A stretch of DNA of 64,000 nucleotides from Mytilus californianus (taxonomy: Eukaryota; Mollusca; Bivalvia; Mytilida; Mytilidae): positions 68,846,322-68,910,321 of the forward strand of contig NW_026262593.1 of NCBI RefSeq assembly GCF_021869535.1, in the 5' to 3' direction. The position numbers were made by a program, and so were the translations under genes. The first letter of the stretch is position 1, and each line of letters starts with the position of its first letter. Of this stretch, positions 8,409-19,330 are shown in pieces. The notes under the pieces were generated by a model. It was not told the origin of the DNA. It saw only the letters and a program-made list of their open reading frames with translations, and did no database searches.

Positions 8409-10934
8409 ATGTTTCCTGATTGTGAGTATGAATGTAAATCATGTAATATTTTAGTGAGGAATTATCCTTTTTATGAACAACTACAACATGTTTGGGACAA
8501 CATCCCCAAAAGAGACATCAAAATAGTCATGGGTGATATGAATGCTAAGATTGGGAAAGAGAACAAGGACAGAGAGAAAACATTAGGAAAACATGGTCTA
8601 GGAGAAATAAATGAGAATGGAGAAAAGCTAGTTGAATTCTGTGAGATGAATGAGCTTGTAATAGGAGGCAGTTTATTTCCACACAAGAATATACACAAGG
8701 AGACATGGGAATCACCTGATGGGAGAACAAAAAATCAGATTGACCACATCATGATAAGTCAGAGATGGAGAAGCTCACTTCAAGACGTTAGAGTTATGAG
8801 AGGAGCAGATATCAGCTCAGACCACCATCTTATCATAGCCAAAGTAAAAATAAAACTTGCAAAAGGGACCAAAGTCGAACAAAAACGTATAAAGTATAAT
8901 GTGGAGAAGCTCAAAGACCTACATCTCAAAGATCAATTCCAAATCGAGCTCAGAAACAGATTTGAAGTACTTAAAGATGGGCCAGACCTGGACATAAATA
9001 ATGAATGGGAAGTGGGAAGAGACATCATCAAGGAAGTGTGTGAAGATGTACTTGGAAGACAAACTAACAAAAAGAAAGATTGGATGTCACATGGAACATG
9101 GGATAAAGTAGAAGAGAGAAGGAAAATGAAGGAAAAGGTAAACAATGCAAGAACAAGGGCTCAGAAACAAGAAGCACAAAACAAACACCAGTTCCTCAAC
9201 AAAGAAGTGAAAAAATGTTGTAGGAAAGACAAGAGAGAATATGTAAATGACCTTGCAACTGAAGCAGAATTTGCTGCATATAAGGGTGACATCAAAACCT
9301 TGTACAATATCACCAAAACTCTTAGTAGACGTAAAACAGCTAAATCTAAACCAGTAAAGGATAAAGATGGAAAAGTCCTAACCAATCTTAACGAACAGAT
9401 GGAAAGATGGAATGAATACTTTATCAATGTTCTAAATAGACCAGAACCAGACCAACCAGTAAGAGTAGAGCCAGCTGGGGAAGATTTGAACATAAAAATA
9501 GATAATATCAAGAAATATGAAGTGAAAAAGGCCATCAAATCACTTAAAAATGGAAAATCTGCAGGCATAGATGGAATACCACCTGCAGCTTTCAAATCTG
9601 GAGGCAATGAAATAATAGAATATATGTACAAACTCCTGAATAAAATCTGGCAGGAAGAAAAGATACCAACGGAATGGTTAAAGGGTTTGTTAGTGAAGCT
9701 GCCAAAGAAAGGAGATTTAGGGCTATGTGAGAATTGGAGAGGCATAACACTTCTATCAGTAGCTAGTAAAATACTGTGCAAAATTATACTCAGCCGAATT
9801 AAAGATGCAATTGATCAGGTACTAAGAGATGAACAAGCAGGTTTCAGATCAAACAGAAGCTGCACTGACCAAATAGCAACACTACGTACCATCATTGAAC
9901 AATCAGTAGAATGGCAATCATCCCTCTATATCAACTTCGTCGATTTTGAAAGGGCATTCGATAGTGTCAACAGAGAAGGGATGTGGCAACTGCTAAGGCA
10001 TTATGGTATACCAACAAAAATTGTGAACATGATCAAGGCATTGTACGAGGATTTCACAGTACAGGTGATACATGAATCATCATTCACCAACCCGTTACAT
10101 GTAAATACTGGTGTGAAACAAGGCTGCCTACTCTCCCCTACACTATTCTTGATAGCTATAGACTGGGTAACTAAGCAAGCACTAGATACTACACCAAGAG
10201 GTATACAGTGGAACTTCGCACAAAGGCTAGAAGACCTAGATTTTGCAGATGACCTGGCTCTGTTATCTCACCTTTTGAAAGACATGAGAGACAAAACCAC
10301 CAAACTCCATGAAACAGGAAAAAAACTAGGCCTAAAAATCAACATTAAGAAGACAAAAATTATGAAAGTAAAGACTAGAAAAGGAGGAACAGTTTCAATT
10401 GAAGGAGAAGATCTTGAAGAAGTAGACCAATTTACTTATTTAGGAAGCATCATGGATAGAACGGGTGGGACAGATGCAGACATTAGGACAAGAATAAGTA
10501 AAGCTCGACAAGCCTTTGCTATGCTGAAGCCAGTTTGGAAATCAACAGCATTTACAGAAAACACCAAAATTCGAATTTTCAACACCAATGTAAAATCAGT
10601 CCTTTTTTATGGAGCAGAAACCTGGAGACTTACAGCAGGGGTACAACATCAAATCCAGATTTTTATCAACAAATGCCTGCGCCAAATTTGTAAATTTTGG
10701 TGGCCAGAAACAATAAGTAACAAATGCTTATGGGAAAGGACCAACCAGGAACTCGCAATTAAACAGCTAAAGAGAAGAACATGGCAATGGATTGGGCACA
10801 CTTTGAGGAAACCTGTAGGTATCATCACTAGACAAGCATTAGAATGGAACCCCCAAGGACATCGGAGACCGGGGAGACCATTGCTTTGGGGCAGTTGTAA
10901 CTCATTTATAGAAACTCTTTGTTTTGAACTGTAA
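8409..10934 (+). CDS. Chimeric ORF: X leader fused to partial APE-type LINE endonuclease/reverse transcriptase
   Basis: This 841-codon uninterrupted frame is the only long ORF of the window. Residues 1-20 ([12 protein letters not shown]...) come from X. Residues 21-150 are the C-terminal part of an AP-like endonuclease, with GDMNAKIG (42-49), IDHIMIS (111-117) and the catalytic SDHH (137-140). Residues 380-690 are a reverse transcriptase, with SAGIDGI (384-390), [12 protein letters not shown] (474-485), [10 protein letters not shown] (511-520), [10 protein letters not shown] (568-577), the active-site FADD (612-615) and [10 protein letters not shown] (641-650). A C-terminal region follows with [11 protein letters not shown] and WIGHTLRKP, and the last ~15 residues are X sequence again. 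The endonuclease N-terminal half and the natural C-terminus are missing, so it is probably not competent for retrotransposition despite the open frame. The LINE clade is not assigned. Confidence 0.85.
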   Translation: MFPDCEYECKSCNILVRNYPFYEQLQHVWDNIPKRDIKIVMGDMNAKIGKENKDREKTLGKHGLGEINENGEKLVEFCEMNELVIGGSLFPHKNIHKETWESPDGRTKNQIDHIMISQRWRSSLQDVRVMRGADISSDHHLIIAKVKIKLAKGTKVEQKRIKYNVEKLKDLHLKDQFQIELRNRFEVLKDGPDLDINNEWEVGRDIIKEVCEDVLGRQTNKKKDWMSHGTWDKVEERRKMKEKVNNARTRAQKQEAQNKHQFLNKEVKKCCRKDKREYVNDLATEAEFAAYKGDIKTLYNITKTLSRRKTAKSKPVKDKDGKVLTNLNEQMERWNEYFINVLNRPEPDQPVRVEPAGEDLNIKIDNIKKYEVKKAIKSLKNGKSAGIDGIPPAAFKSGGNEIIEYMYKLLNKIWQEEKIPTEWLKGLLVKLPKKGDLGLCENWRGITLLSVASKILCKIILSRIKDAIDQVLRDEQAGFRSNRSCTDQIATLRTIIEQSVEWQSSLYINFVDFERAFDSVNREGMWQLLRHYGIPTKIVNMIKALYEDFTVQVIHESSFTNPLHVNTGVKQGCLLSPTLFLIAIDWVTKQALDTTPRGIQWNFAQRLEDLDFADDLALLSHLLKDMRDKTTKLHETGKKLGLKINIKKTKIMKVKTRKGGTVSIEGEDLEEVDQFTYLGSIMDRTGGTDADIRTRISKARQAFAMLKPVWKSTAFTENTKIRIFNTNVKSVLFYGAETWRLTAGVQHQIQIFINKCLRQICKFWWPETISNKCLWERTNQELAIKQLKRRTWQWIGHTLRKPVGIITRQALEWNPQGHRRPGRPLLWGSCNSFIETLCFEL
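8471..10881 (+). mobile_element. LINE fragment, truncated at both ends
   Basis: The non-LTR retrotransposon part of the chimera. The left junction sits in a T-rich stretch (CCTTTTTATGAACAAC), where X and LINE share a few bases. The right junction is at GGGAGACCA/TTGCTTTGG. There is no poly-A tail or 3' UTR, so this is not an ordinary 5'-truncated insertion, which would keep its 3' end. Replacement by recombination or template switching is inferred. Confidence 0.75.
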
Positions 10935-10958
10935 ATAGACCCAAATAATAGGATAATC

Positions 10959-11146
10959 CCTTACTAAGAACATGATTTACATTCATTCTTCACAAATAAG
11001 AGGCATCCAATCCTACAATTTCATTGGTCGAGAGTACTTTGCAATATTCTAACCTTACTAAGAACATGATTTACATTCATTCTTCACAAATAAGAGGCAT
11101 CCAATCCTACAATTTCATTGGTCGAGAGTACTTTGCAATATTCTAA
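10959..11146 (+). repeat. 94-bp W tail in exact direct tandem
   Basis: Two units, 10959-11052 and 11053-11146, appear identical (CCTTACTAAGAACATG... to ...GCAATATTCTAA). The single-copy form is at 24982-25078. The lack of differences indicates a recent duplication or an assembly artefact. Confidence 0.85.
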
Positions 11147-12261
11147 AGAAAACTATTTAGTAACGCTTCGAATACCAGATAATTAGTTGGCTTGGCCGTA
11201 TAAACTCGTCAATGAGTTGATAAGTCATTGTTATATTATAAAAAGCCTCTGACTAAATTTTATTTTATCTAACTGGTTGGGGCATAGTAGTATTCACCTT
11301 ATGTCAGACTTATAAATAAGCAATGATATGAAGTTCCTTTTCCCTATTATATTTTTAATAGATCTCTGTACCATCGCCCTCCCCTAAAAAAAATTACATT
11401 TCACAAAAGAATCACATGTACAAATTTAATTGAATTGATTATAAGGATATGTATAATATACTAAGTACAGCAAGTCTTTTTACAAATAACCACATCCACG
11501 AAATATAGAAATAGACTTCGACGCTGTAACTTGTTCTAGACCGTCACATATAGCCATCTCAGTCCATTCACGTGCGTAATTCATATCACTATGCAAATAG
11601 TCTCATTACTTTAAAACATACTTCACATGTATTTAAGTCTGTGTGATATAGAGGTTGATATGATAAATATTTATGACGGTGTCCCAAAATAAATATAAGG
11701 GTATTTTCGGCGAATCTACTGTGGTGAAAGCCACAATTGTTCATGACAACAGTGTCCCCTGAACGTAAGCAATATTTTCCAAATCAATCTAATTCATGTA
11801 AAGCATTAGAAAAAAAGTCAACGAGATGAAATCCATTTCAAGGTCCACCTAAAATATTGAAATATTCAATTCCAAATGGCCCATGAAGAAGGTTTTCCGT
11901 GTGGATGGCATTAGAAGCATATTTGTGTACCTCTATAGCCTTTTCTACTACTGTTGAATGTCCGTAAAGTCTATTTCTAGATGAAAACTCCAAATCGATG
12001 AAAAGAATATGTTAGTCCGTTATGAACGTCTGTATACTAGTATCTTTATGCCAAGGTGATATATAAAATAATGTGAAATTAGCATATATAGTTTATTATC
12101 TACCCGTACACGTCCGTCATTCGTCATTGTCGTCTTTTTTTACATAGTGCACTTAATGTAGTATCTTTCATGGATCAGAATAACCTTTGTCCTTTCAATT
12201 ATGGTATACTTATATATTTCAATTTGATGCAGTTTCTTTGAAAGACATATATAAAATAAGA
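11147..12261. other. Y repeat continuation, then unassigned DNA
   Basis: 11147-11190 (AGAAAACTATTTAGTAACGC) continues Y, as shown by the inverted copy at 12800-12840. From about 11230 to 12260 no gene or repeat is recognised. Confidence 0.45.
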
Positions 12262-12720
12262 AGAAGTGGTATGATTGCCAATGAGAAAACTAAGGGGACA
12301 ACCAGTTGCTAATTTTAGGGGAAGGTGGGTTTTTTTCTGAGGGAAATTAATTTTCAACTTTGTACGGTTTTGACGTGCAAACATTACTTTGTACTTTTGT
12401 ACACCTTTATTTACTGCATTGTGTTGGGTAAAATATACATTTTCATTCTGTTTGGGCGAGGTTATTTATTTTTAAGTCATAACCAGGCCAGACTATTAAT
12501 TTTCACAATTCTGCACCCCCTCCTCAGAATACCAAGTGGTCGTCCCCTAACATACAGAGTCAAAATAAAGGTGATTACAGCAACTATTGGTAATCATACG
12601 GCCTACAACATTATTAGCAAACCCGATACCCTGTAGTCAGTTATAAAAGGCCCTGACATGACAAAATGTGAAACAATTCAAACGAAAAAATCAACGCGAA
12701 ACAAATATGCTTTCAGAGTT
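12262..12720 (+). repeat. Mussel dispersed repeat, copy 2, interrupted by a small TIR element
   Basis: The head (AAGAAGTGGTATGATTGCCA) is at 12262-12290. The body resumes after the insert and reads CATACGGCCTACAAC, AGTCAGTTATAAAAGGCCC and CAATTCAAACGAAAAAATC. It is diverged from copies 1 and 3. Confidence 0.65.
12294..12547. mobile_element. PIF/Harbinger-like MITE (254 bp)
   Basis: The ends are GGGGACAACC on the left and, reversed, GGGGACGACC on the right, bordered by TAA on both sides (12291-12293 and 12548-12550). A TWA target duplication is typical of PIF/Harbinger, so the class is inferred. A larger relative with the same ends is at 28834-30085. There is no coding capacity. Confidence 0.65.
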
Positions 12721-12732
12721 ACATGTGATCCA

Positions 12733-12965
12733 TTAGCCAACAAGATTAGGCAACAAAGAGTAATCAAGTAATTGATGAGCTTTATAAACCAAACAAACTA
12801 ATTTCCCGGTATTCGAAGCGTTACTAAATAGTTTTCTAAAGAATTCATTGGGATACAAAGGACAATAATAGATAATCAAGTAGTAAAGAAGACAGTCGAG
12901 CAGACTACAGACAAGGCTAGTAGTGAGATTTGTCAAGGTTATTGTAAATTGAGTGTAAATTCATT
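12733..12965 (-). repeat. Y repeat, inverted copy (uninterrupted)
   Basis: The reverse complement matches 7020-7140 and then continues directly into the sequence found at 11149-11190. This shows the pre-insertion state of the Y locus. A minus-strand ORF of 67 codons spans the join, with no recognised domain. Confidence 0.6.
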
Positions 12966-14210
12966 TACTCTTTTCATTTAGAATATTGCAAAGTACTCTC
13001 GACCAATGAAATTGTAGGATTGGATGCCTCTTATTTGTGAAGAATGAATGTAAATCATGTTCTTAGTAAGGGATTAGCACATACTTACAACTTCTCGTCC
13101 AATCAAATTGCTTATATTTGCCTTCTAATTTTCATAGTACATACTTTTCCTGTGTACTAAGTAACTACGCATGAATGACCACAAGGGTAAGATTTCATTG
13201 TATCGTAATCAAGATATTTAAAACAAAAATTGCCACTGGCTATTTTGAAATAAAATGCTGTGTTCCAAATTAAATTAAATAGTTTGTAATTAGTTTTCAC
13301 ATTGATTTTAAATATCCTGCTATTAAAACCTTTGGATCTAAAAAATGTTTTTGACAATTGCAAATTTTATCATTTAAATAAAGGGTAATACATATGGTTC
13401 TTTATACCTTGATTAGAGTACAACGATATCTTAAAATTATGATAATGTATCATCCATGCAATTACTTTGTACACAGAAAAGTGTGTACTATGAAACCTTG
13501 TAAAGGAAAATTAAAGCAACTTGGTGATAATTTTTTAAACTTTCTTAAGGAAAGTGATCTATTTCGTCATGAATTGATTGATTTATTGATTATTGGTTGC
13601 TTAATGTCCAGTGGCAAATATTTCATGCATGTTCAGGACGATGTCATGAATTGAAAAACTGTGATTATGTCTGAAGATAATGTGCCACCTATATATATAT
13701 ATATAAACATATTCTGATAAATCTTTTAGTTTTTACTTTGAACTAATAAAAAAAAAAACACAAAACCTATAATCTCTGATCTATTTGTAGTTGCTTTTTA
13801 ATGCCTATCTGCTAGACTATATCTTTGGGGACAAACTATCTATATGTTTCAAACTTATTATAGCTTTAGTTTTACTGTGAAATTAAAAAATGTTTTCAAA
13901 ACATGTTAAGCTTCCACTGCAATTTAATTATTGCCTGTTTTTGGTCAACTTATTATGTAAGAAGAACATGTATAGTAAAACACCGCTTTATATCAGTATA
14001 CATACTTACACCAGCAGCTACCATCTTTTCATTCTGGAGTGAAGGGCCTTTTGAAATCACATATTTTACAATGATACTAGTGAGTAGATTTACAAAATTC
14101 GTTAATGAGCTCCGTTTTACAAACACCTGTGATACAAGTAGTCAGCCAAAATAAACTATCAATAGACCAATTAAAAGATTACTCGAGTTGTAAATATGTG
14201 CTAAATTGGA

Positions 14211-14300
14211 TAGTCTATGGAAAGGTATATACTATGAAATTAAGAGCTTGGGGCAAGCCCCTCGCTCTAAATTTCATAGTATATACCTTTCCATAGACTA
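14211..14300. repeat. Z internal hairpin, left arm
   Basis: A 90-bp palindrome (TAGTCTATGGAAAGGTATA... and its complement) with centre GGGGCAAGCCCC. It lies just outside the TA where X inserted. The mirror copy is at 15945-16034. Confidence 0.85.
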
Positions 14301-14311
14301 ACCTAGACTTA

Positions 14312-15171
14312 TCCTATTATTTGGGTCTATTTACAGTTCAAAACAAAGAGTTTCTATAAATGAGTTACAACTGCCCCAAAGCACATTTATCAGATTGAAA
14401 GGATTTATCACACAGTGATTGAAACTGACTAAAAGTTGAATTGTGAAACAAACAAAAATCTCAAAATAAGTTGAAGTTTACTGGTGCAGTAAAATTGGTA
14501 CCATGAATGTTATTATGAAAATATTTATAACTTCAAATTACTATAAAATCATCCGAGTAAACAATACAAAAGCAATGCAAAAAAATAGAAAGAAAAAAAA
14601 ACTTTCAGATAAAAAATAACCTAAATCTGTAGCTTTCCAAAACTTTAATTACTTGATCAGCGGTTGTGGAAAATAGTTATTTCCAATACATGTATTCCGA
14701 TAAAAAAAAACAGAGGAGTTTAATTTTGAACATATTAAAAACTTTTAAGGGCACTATTTTTGAACATTTCCCTGACATAATGAAACTGTATTTGATGTAA
14801 AAAGCCGGACCAAAATATTGTCTGTGAAATAAAATTTAGTTGTAACTCAAATGTATTTATTGGTTTAAACTGTAAATAAAAAAAAGGATAATTCCTCACT
14901 AAAATATTACATGATTTACATTCATACTCAAAATCAGGAAACATACAATTCCTACCTTTTCTTTCTACTGTTGTGTCACCTAATATCTATAACACATTTT
15001 TTTTTAAATATTTCCCAAATGATGAGAAAGTCCTCACTTCACTAAAACTAATCTATAAATGACATGCCGAAAAAAGAAGTCATGCATTAATTATAAACAT
15101 TGCACTGACAATGAAACTAATTCTTGAATAGATCATTTGAGCCTTGAGCACTTTACAATATTCTAAGTTTG
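14312..15171 (-). mobile_element. X segment, copy C
   Basis: A full-length X on the minus strand between TA (14310-14311) and TA (15172-15173). It keeps an open 69-codon frame (14735-14944) starting MFPDFEYECKSC. The flanks are Z sequence, not W sequence, which confirms that X is separable from W. Confidence 0.7.
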
Positions 15172-15190
15172 TAAGTCTGGGTTAGTCTAT

Positions 15191-15933
15191 GGATTAGTTT
15201 TAGTGAAGTGAGGACTTTCTCATCATTTGGGAAATATTTAAAAAAAAATGTGTTATAGATATTAGGTGACACAACAGTAGAAAGAAAAGGTAGGAATTGT
15301 ATGTTTCCTGATTTTGAGTATGAATGTAAATCATGTAATATTTTAGTGAGGAATTATCCTTTTTTTTATTTACAGTTTAAACCAATAAATACATTTGAGT
15401 TACAACTAAATTTTATTTCACAGCCAATATTTTGGTCCGGCTTTTTACATCAAATACAGTTTCATTATGTCAGGGAAATGTTCAAAAATAGTGCCCTTAA
15501 AAGTTTTTAATATGTTCAAAATTAAACTCCTCTGTTTTTTTTTATCGGAATACATGTATTGGAAATAACTATTTTCCACAACCGCTGATCAAGTAATTAA
15601 AGTTTTGGAAAGCTACAGATTTAGGTTATTTTTTATCTGAAAGTTTTTTTTTCTTTCTATTTTTTTGCATTGCTTTTGTATTGTTTACTCGGATGATTTT
15701 ATAGTAATTTGAAGTTATAAATATTTTCATAATAACATTCATGGTACCAATTTTACTGCACCAGTAAACTTCAACTTATTTTGAGATTTTTGTTTGTTTC
15801 ACAATTCAACTTTTAGTCAGTTTCAATCACTGTGTGATAAATCCTTTCAATCTGATAAATGTGCTTTGGGGCAGTTGTAACTCATTTATAGAAACTCTTT
15901 GTTTTGAACTGTAAATAGACCCAAATAATAGGA
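15191..15933 (+). mobile_element. X segment, copy D, 5'-truncated
   Basis: Matches X from GGATTAGTTTTAGTGAAG onward and lacks the first ~115 bp. It ends at TA (15934-15935). The 69-codon frame is open (15301-15510). The truncation point is the centre of the large palindrome, as expected if D arose by inverted duplication of an arm already carrying X. Confidence 0.7.
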
Positions 15934-15944
15934 TAAGTCTAGGT

Positions 15945-16034
15945 TAGTCTATGGAAAGGTATATACTATGAAATTTAGAGCGAGGGGCTTGCCCCAAGCT
16001 CTTAATTTCATAGTATATACCTTTTCATAGACTA
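15945..16034. repeat. Z internal hairpin, right arm
   Basis: Mirror copy of the hairpin at 14211-14300, with one or two substitutions (CTTTTCATAG for CTTTCCATAG). Confidence 0.85.
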
Positions 16035-17190
16035 TCCAATTTAGCACATATTTACAATTCGAGTAATCTTTTAATTGGTCTATTGATAGTTTATTTTGAC
16101 TGACTACTTGTATCACAGGTGTTTGTAAAATGGAGCTCATTAACGAAGTTTTGTAAATCTACTCACTAGTATCATTGTAAAATATGTTATTTCAAAAGGC
16201 CCTTGACTCCAGAATGAAAAGATGGTAGCTGCTGGTGTAAGTATGTATATTGATATAAAGCGGTGTTTTACTATACATGTTCTTCTTTACATGGTAAGAT
16301 GACCAAATAAATTGACCAAAAGCAGGCAGTAGAAGCTACATGTTGTATACATGTTTTGAAAACATTTTTTAATTTCACAGTAAGCTAAAGCTATAATAAA
16401 TTTGAAACATATAGATAGTTTGTCCCCATAGATATAGTCTAGCAGATAGGCATTAAAAAGCAACTACCAATAGATCAGAGATTTTAGGTTTTGTATTTTT
16501 TTTTTCTTTTTTTTTCTTATTTCAAAGTAAAAATTAAAAGATTTATCAGAATATGTTTATATATATATATATATAGGTGGCACATTATCTTCAGACATAA
16601 TCACAGTTTTTCAATTCATGACATCGTCCTGAACATGCATGAAATATTTGCCACTGGAAATTAAGCAACCAATAATCAATAAATCAATCAATTCATGACG
16701 AAATAGATCACCTTCCTTAAGAAAGTTTAAAAAATTATCACCAAGTTGCTTTAATTTCCCTTCACAAGGTTTCATAGTAAACACTTTTTTGTGTACAAAG
16801 TAATTGCATGGATGATATATTATCATAATTTTAAGATATCGTTGTACTCTAATCAAGGTATAAAGAACCATATGTATTACCCTTTATTTAAATGAAAGAA
16901 ATTTGCAATTGTCAAAAACATTTTTTAGATCCAAAGATTTTAATAGCAGGATATTTAAAAATCAATGTGAAAACTAATTACAAACTATTTAATTTAATTT
17001 GGAACACAGCATTTTATTTCAAAATAGCCAGTGGCAATTTTTGTTTTAAATATCTTGATTACGATACAATGAAATCTTACCCTTGTGGTCATTCATGCGT
17101 AGTTACTTAGTACACGGGAAAAGTATGTACTATGAAAATTAGAAGGCAAATATAAGCAATTTGATTGGACGAGAAGTTGTAAGTATGTGC

Positions 17191-17275
17191 TAAGAGAATG
17201 ATAATCCCTTACTTCATGATAAGTACTCGCTAACGCTCGTACTTAATCATGAAGAAAGGGATTATCATTCTCTTA
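17191..17275. repeat. W hairpin, inverted copy
   Basis: The same 87-bp palindrome as at 7147 and 8095, marking the minus-strand start of this W copy. Confidence 0.9.
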
Positions 17276-17439
17276 CATATACTTAATCATTTATTCTCTG
17301 TAACAGTTTAGACAATAATTTACTTATACGTGTCGGACATTAATTACTCTTCCAATCTATTGTTATTTCTATTTGGCATATGTTAATCTTCTTAATCCTT
17401 TAATTGCTTGTGCTTATATATATTGTTATTGTTTGTATG

Positions 17440-17660
17440 TTACTTTACATTTGGTTTGGAGTTTGTTGTTCGGTCTTGCCGGACTGCTAAAATAAAAGTT
17501 TAAGGAGCGAAATATTCCTTCTTGATTTACATTTAGCCGGAACGCCATTCGATCCGGATATATCTGGTGTTAGGACATCCGGGCAACGCATCTATCGGAT
17601 ACCTTGTTCTGCCTGTGAAGCTGATCCCCCAGCAAACAGAATCAAAGTACTGAAGTACTG
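17440..17660 (+). repeat. Possible LTR 3' end with primer-binding-like stretch
   Basis: AAAATAAAAGTTTAAGG (a polyadenylation-like signal) is followed by GATTTACA and, about 35 bp later, TGGTGTTAGGACATCCGGG. LTR elements commonly have a TGG-starting primer-binding site soon after the LTR ends in CA. This stretch recalls that, but the spacing is long and no second LTR or pol gene is nearby. It is weak evidence, given for orientation only. Confidence 0.2.
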
Positions 17661-19189
17661 AACATCGGATGACCGCAGGTTCTTGTGGATGGTCAAAAGC
17701 ACATGTCACAGAAACAGATCACATCTCTATACCTGAAACTGAGGTTAATTTACAGAGATTTTTTTTTCTTATATAAGTTCGTGCTTGGATGATGAATAAA
17801 TGACAGGAAATTCAACCTCACCGTAATAACTATTATATTGTAGTGATACAAATCAGTATACCTTAGACTATTATACTAATATAATAATAGTTCCAGAGAA
17901 TACACTGGTTTGTTGTTATATATTATATTAATATTACGGTTGCATGTATATATAATTTTCATCTATATGTATATCATACTATTCTACTATTATTATAGTG
18001 TAATGCAAGTGCATGGTGGACACTCTTCTGTAAAAGTCAAAAAATCAAAGTCTTAAAGGCTGTAAAAGCAATTGCTGCCATGTTAATGTTTTGTGGACTT
18101 TTATTTTTCATCCATATATATAAGAATTAAACCTGACAGGACAGGAGTGTTGACTAGTGAGAAGCAAGACGGTTTTAACTTTATATCAATATAAGACTTT
18201 AGCAGGAAATCATTTTAAATATGTTTTATATTTTACAAGGAGACAACAAGTTTACCAGGCTAAAGTTGGGGTTAATTATACATGTGCTGAAACATATAAC
18301 TGAAAAAAAAATCATTATGGATTATCCCCTGGTAGTGTTTGTAACTGGGCAATAATTTCCTTTATTGATTTAATTTAAACCATTTTCATAATTAATTTAA
18401 ATTAACCATTCAGTTAAAACATTTCAACTTTCCAGACGCAAATGTTGAAAAACGGGACAGAAATAAAATATCTTACAAGACTTAGACATAAACATGTAAA
18501 AAATAAATATATATTTCAGCTTACTAAAAATATTTTCATAATGTTACTTTGACATCATTCCTTAAAACTAAGTCCCAAACATAATTGCTCAGTTGACATG
18601 TGTCATACTCATGCGATACGAGATAACTATAATTCTGATGCAATCCCGAAAAGGGGGGTCATCACAAACAAACATGACATTAAATTGTCATTATACGAAC
18701 TAGAACAAACAGCTCTATGTTGCTTTGATATTTATCAATTTTCAGGAAACATGTGAAATAAATTTCAGGTCCATTTCATTATAGTGCCTAACAAGATTGC
18801 GTGAGGTAGACGAAATTGACCTTAAAACGATCGTATTGTCTTTTGATGTCCAAAAATAGGCAGATCGGACATATAAGGACTTTATCTAATGACTACATAA
18901 ATTTGGGATTTATTATTATTATAATATTCTAATGAAACTGAAAATTGTATTTTTTTTTAGGATAAACAACAATTTTACCTGGCGTTGCCGTTCATAAATG
19001 TTTTTCTGCATTTATCTTCGAAAAATGGCGTATTTAATGGAATAGAACGTTAATACAGTAAACTTTCTCTTTTTTCTCCGCAATAGGCTATCAAAAATAA
19101 TTTATCTAATGTGTATGTGGAAAATTATGTGAAAAGATAAAAAGTGGCAATTGTTACCTTTCATACCTTAAGTTTCGTTCATCTGATTC
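17661..19189. other. Unassigned AT-rich DNA
   Basis: No ORF above 60 codons, no repeat shared with the rest of the window and no splice-flanked open frame was noticed. Confidence 0.45.
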
Positions 19190-19330
19190 TGACCAATGCT
19201 TATATACTAAATATCTATTTATATGCCGCTATTATTGTTGTTGTTACCAATTATGTATATCAATTGTATCTGATTTTATGCCCTTTATGGGCCCTGTAAT
19301 TTGGGAAATAAAAAAAAAATCTATTCATTG
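19190..19330 (+). mobile_element. LINE 3' terminus fragment
   Basis: TGATTTTATGCCCTTTATGG, GCCCTGTAATTTGGG and AAATAAAAAAAAAATC form a short tail of the kind found at the 3' ends of invertebrate non-LTR retrotransposons (CCTTTATGGGCC close to an A-rich tail). Only the last ~140 bp is recognisable, consistent with strong 5' truncation. Confidence 0.4.

Larger units (their letters stand above)
8181..10953 (+). mobile_element. X segment, copy B, with middle replaced by LINE sequence
   Basis: The outer ~290 bp on the left and ~70 bp on the right match X copies A, C, D and E. The middle (~500 bp in other copies, from the T run at 7510 to about 8012) is absent, and 2.41 kb of LINE coding sequence takes its place. 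TA borders both ends (8179-8180 and 10954-10955), as for other X copies. Confidence 0.7.
7141..11146 (+). mobile_element. W element, plus strand, tandemly duplicated and carrying X copies
   Basis: W is defined by a left hairpin block (GTATATGTAAGAGAATG...) and a right tail ending GAGTACTTTGCAATATTCTAA. Other copies are at 24050-25078 (plus) and 12978-17279 (minus). Here the left part is duplicated with a period of 948 bp (7141 and 8089 start identically). The second unit carries the LINE-filled X copy, and the 94-bp tail is itself duplicated. The empty site is visible in the inverted Y copy, so W is a discrete insertion into Y. The superfamily is not determined, and the two ends are not inverted repeats of each other. 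Confidence 0.6.
13077..17190. mobile_element. Z: ~4.1-kb near-perfect palindrome (foldback-like element) with X at its centre
   Basis: The two ends are GCACATACTTACAACTTCTC and its exact complement, bordered by TA (13075-13076 and 17191-17192). Left arm 13077-15056 is the reverse complement of right arm 15189-17190, with scattered substitutions and small indels. The outer ~1.23 kb of each arm is Z proper, and the inner part is an X copy (C and D). Before X, the centre would have been CCTAGACT-TA-AGTCTAGG, itself a perfect palindrome. Mirrored ORFs (13157-13363 with 16892-17110; 13394-13654 with 16611-16871; 14105-14296 with 15949-16140) carry no recognised domain. Confidence 0.8.
12978..17279 (-). 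mobile_element. W element, minus strand, carrying palindrome Z
   Basis: On the minus strand it runs from the W hairpin (17191-17275) to the W tail ending TATTCTAA at 12978. Between them, at the TA where other W copies carry X, sits the ~4.1-kb palindromic element Z. Confidence 0.65.

Noticed and set aside
8471-9781. Several minus-strand ORFs (61-206 codons) under the LINE ORF
   Set aside because: They are antisense shadows of the 841-codon reverse transcriptase frame and carry no domain.
13157-17110. Mirrored ORFs in the arms of Z as separate genes
   Set aside because: They are the same DNA read twice in a palindrome and show no recognisable domain; composition is AT-driven.
17440-17660. 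Full LTR retrotransposon between 17.4 and 20.7 kb, using the PBS-like stretch and the zinc-knuckle ORF
   Set aside because: No second LTR, protease, reverse transcriptase or integrase was found, and the two signals are 2.8 kb apart.
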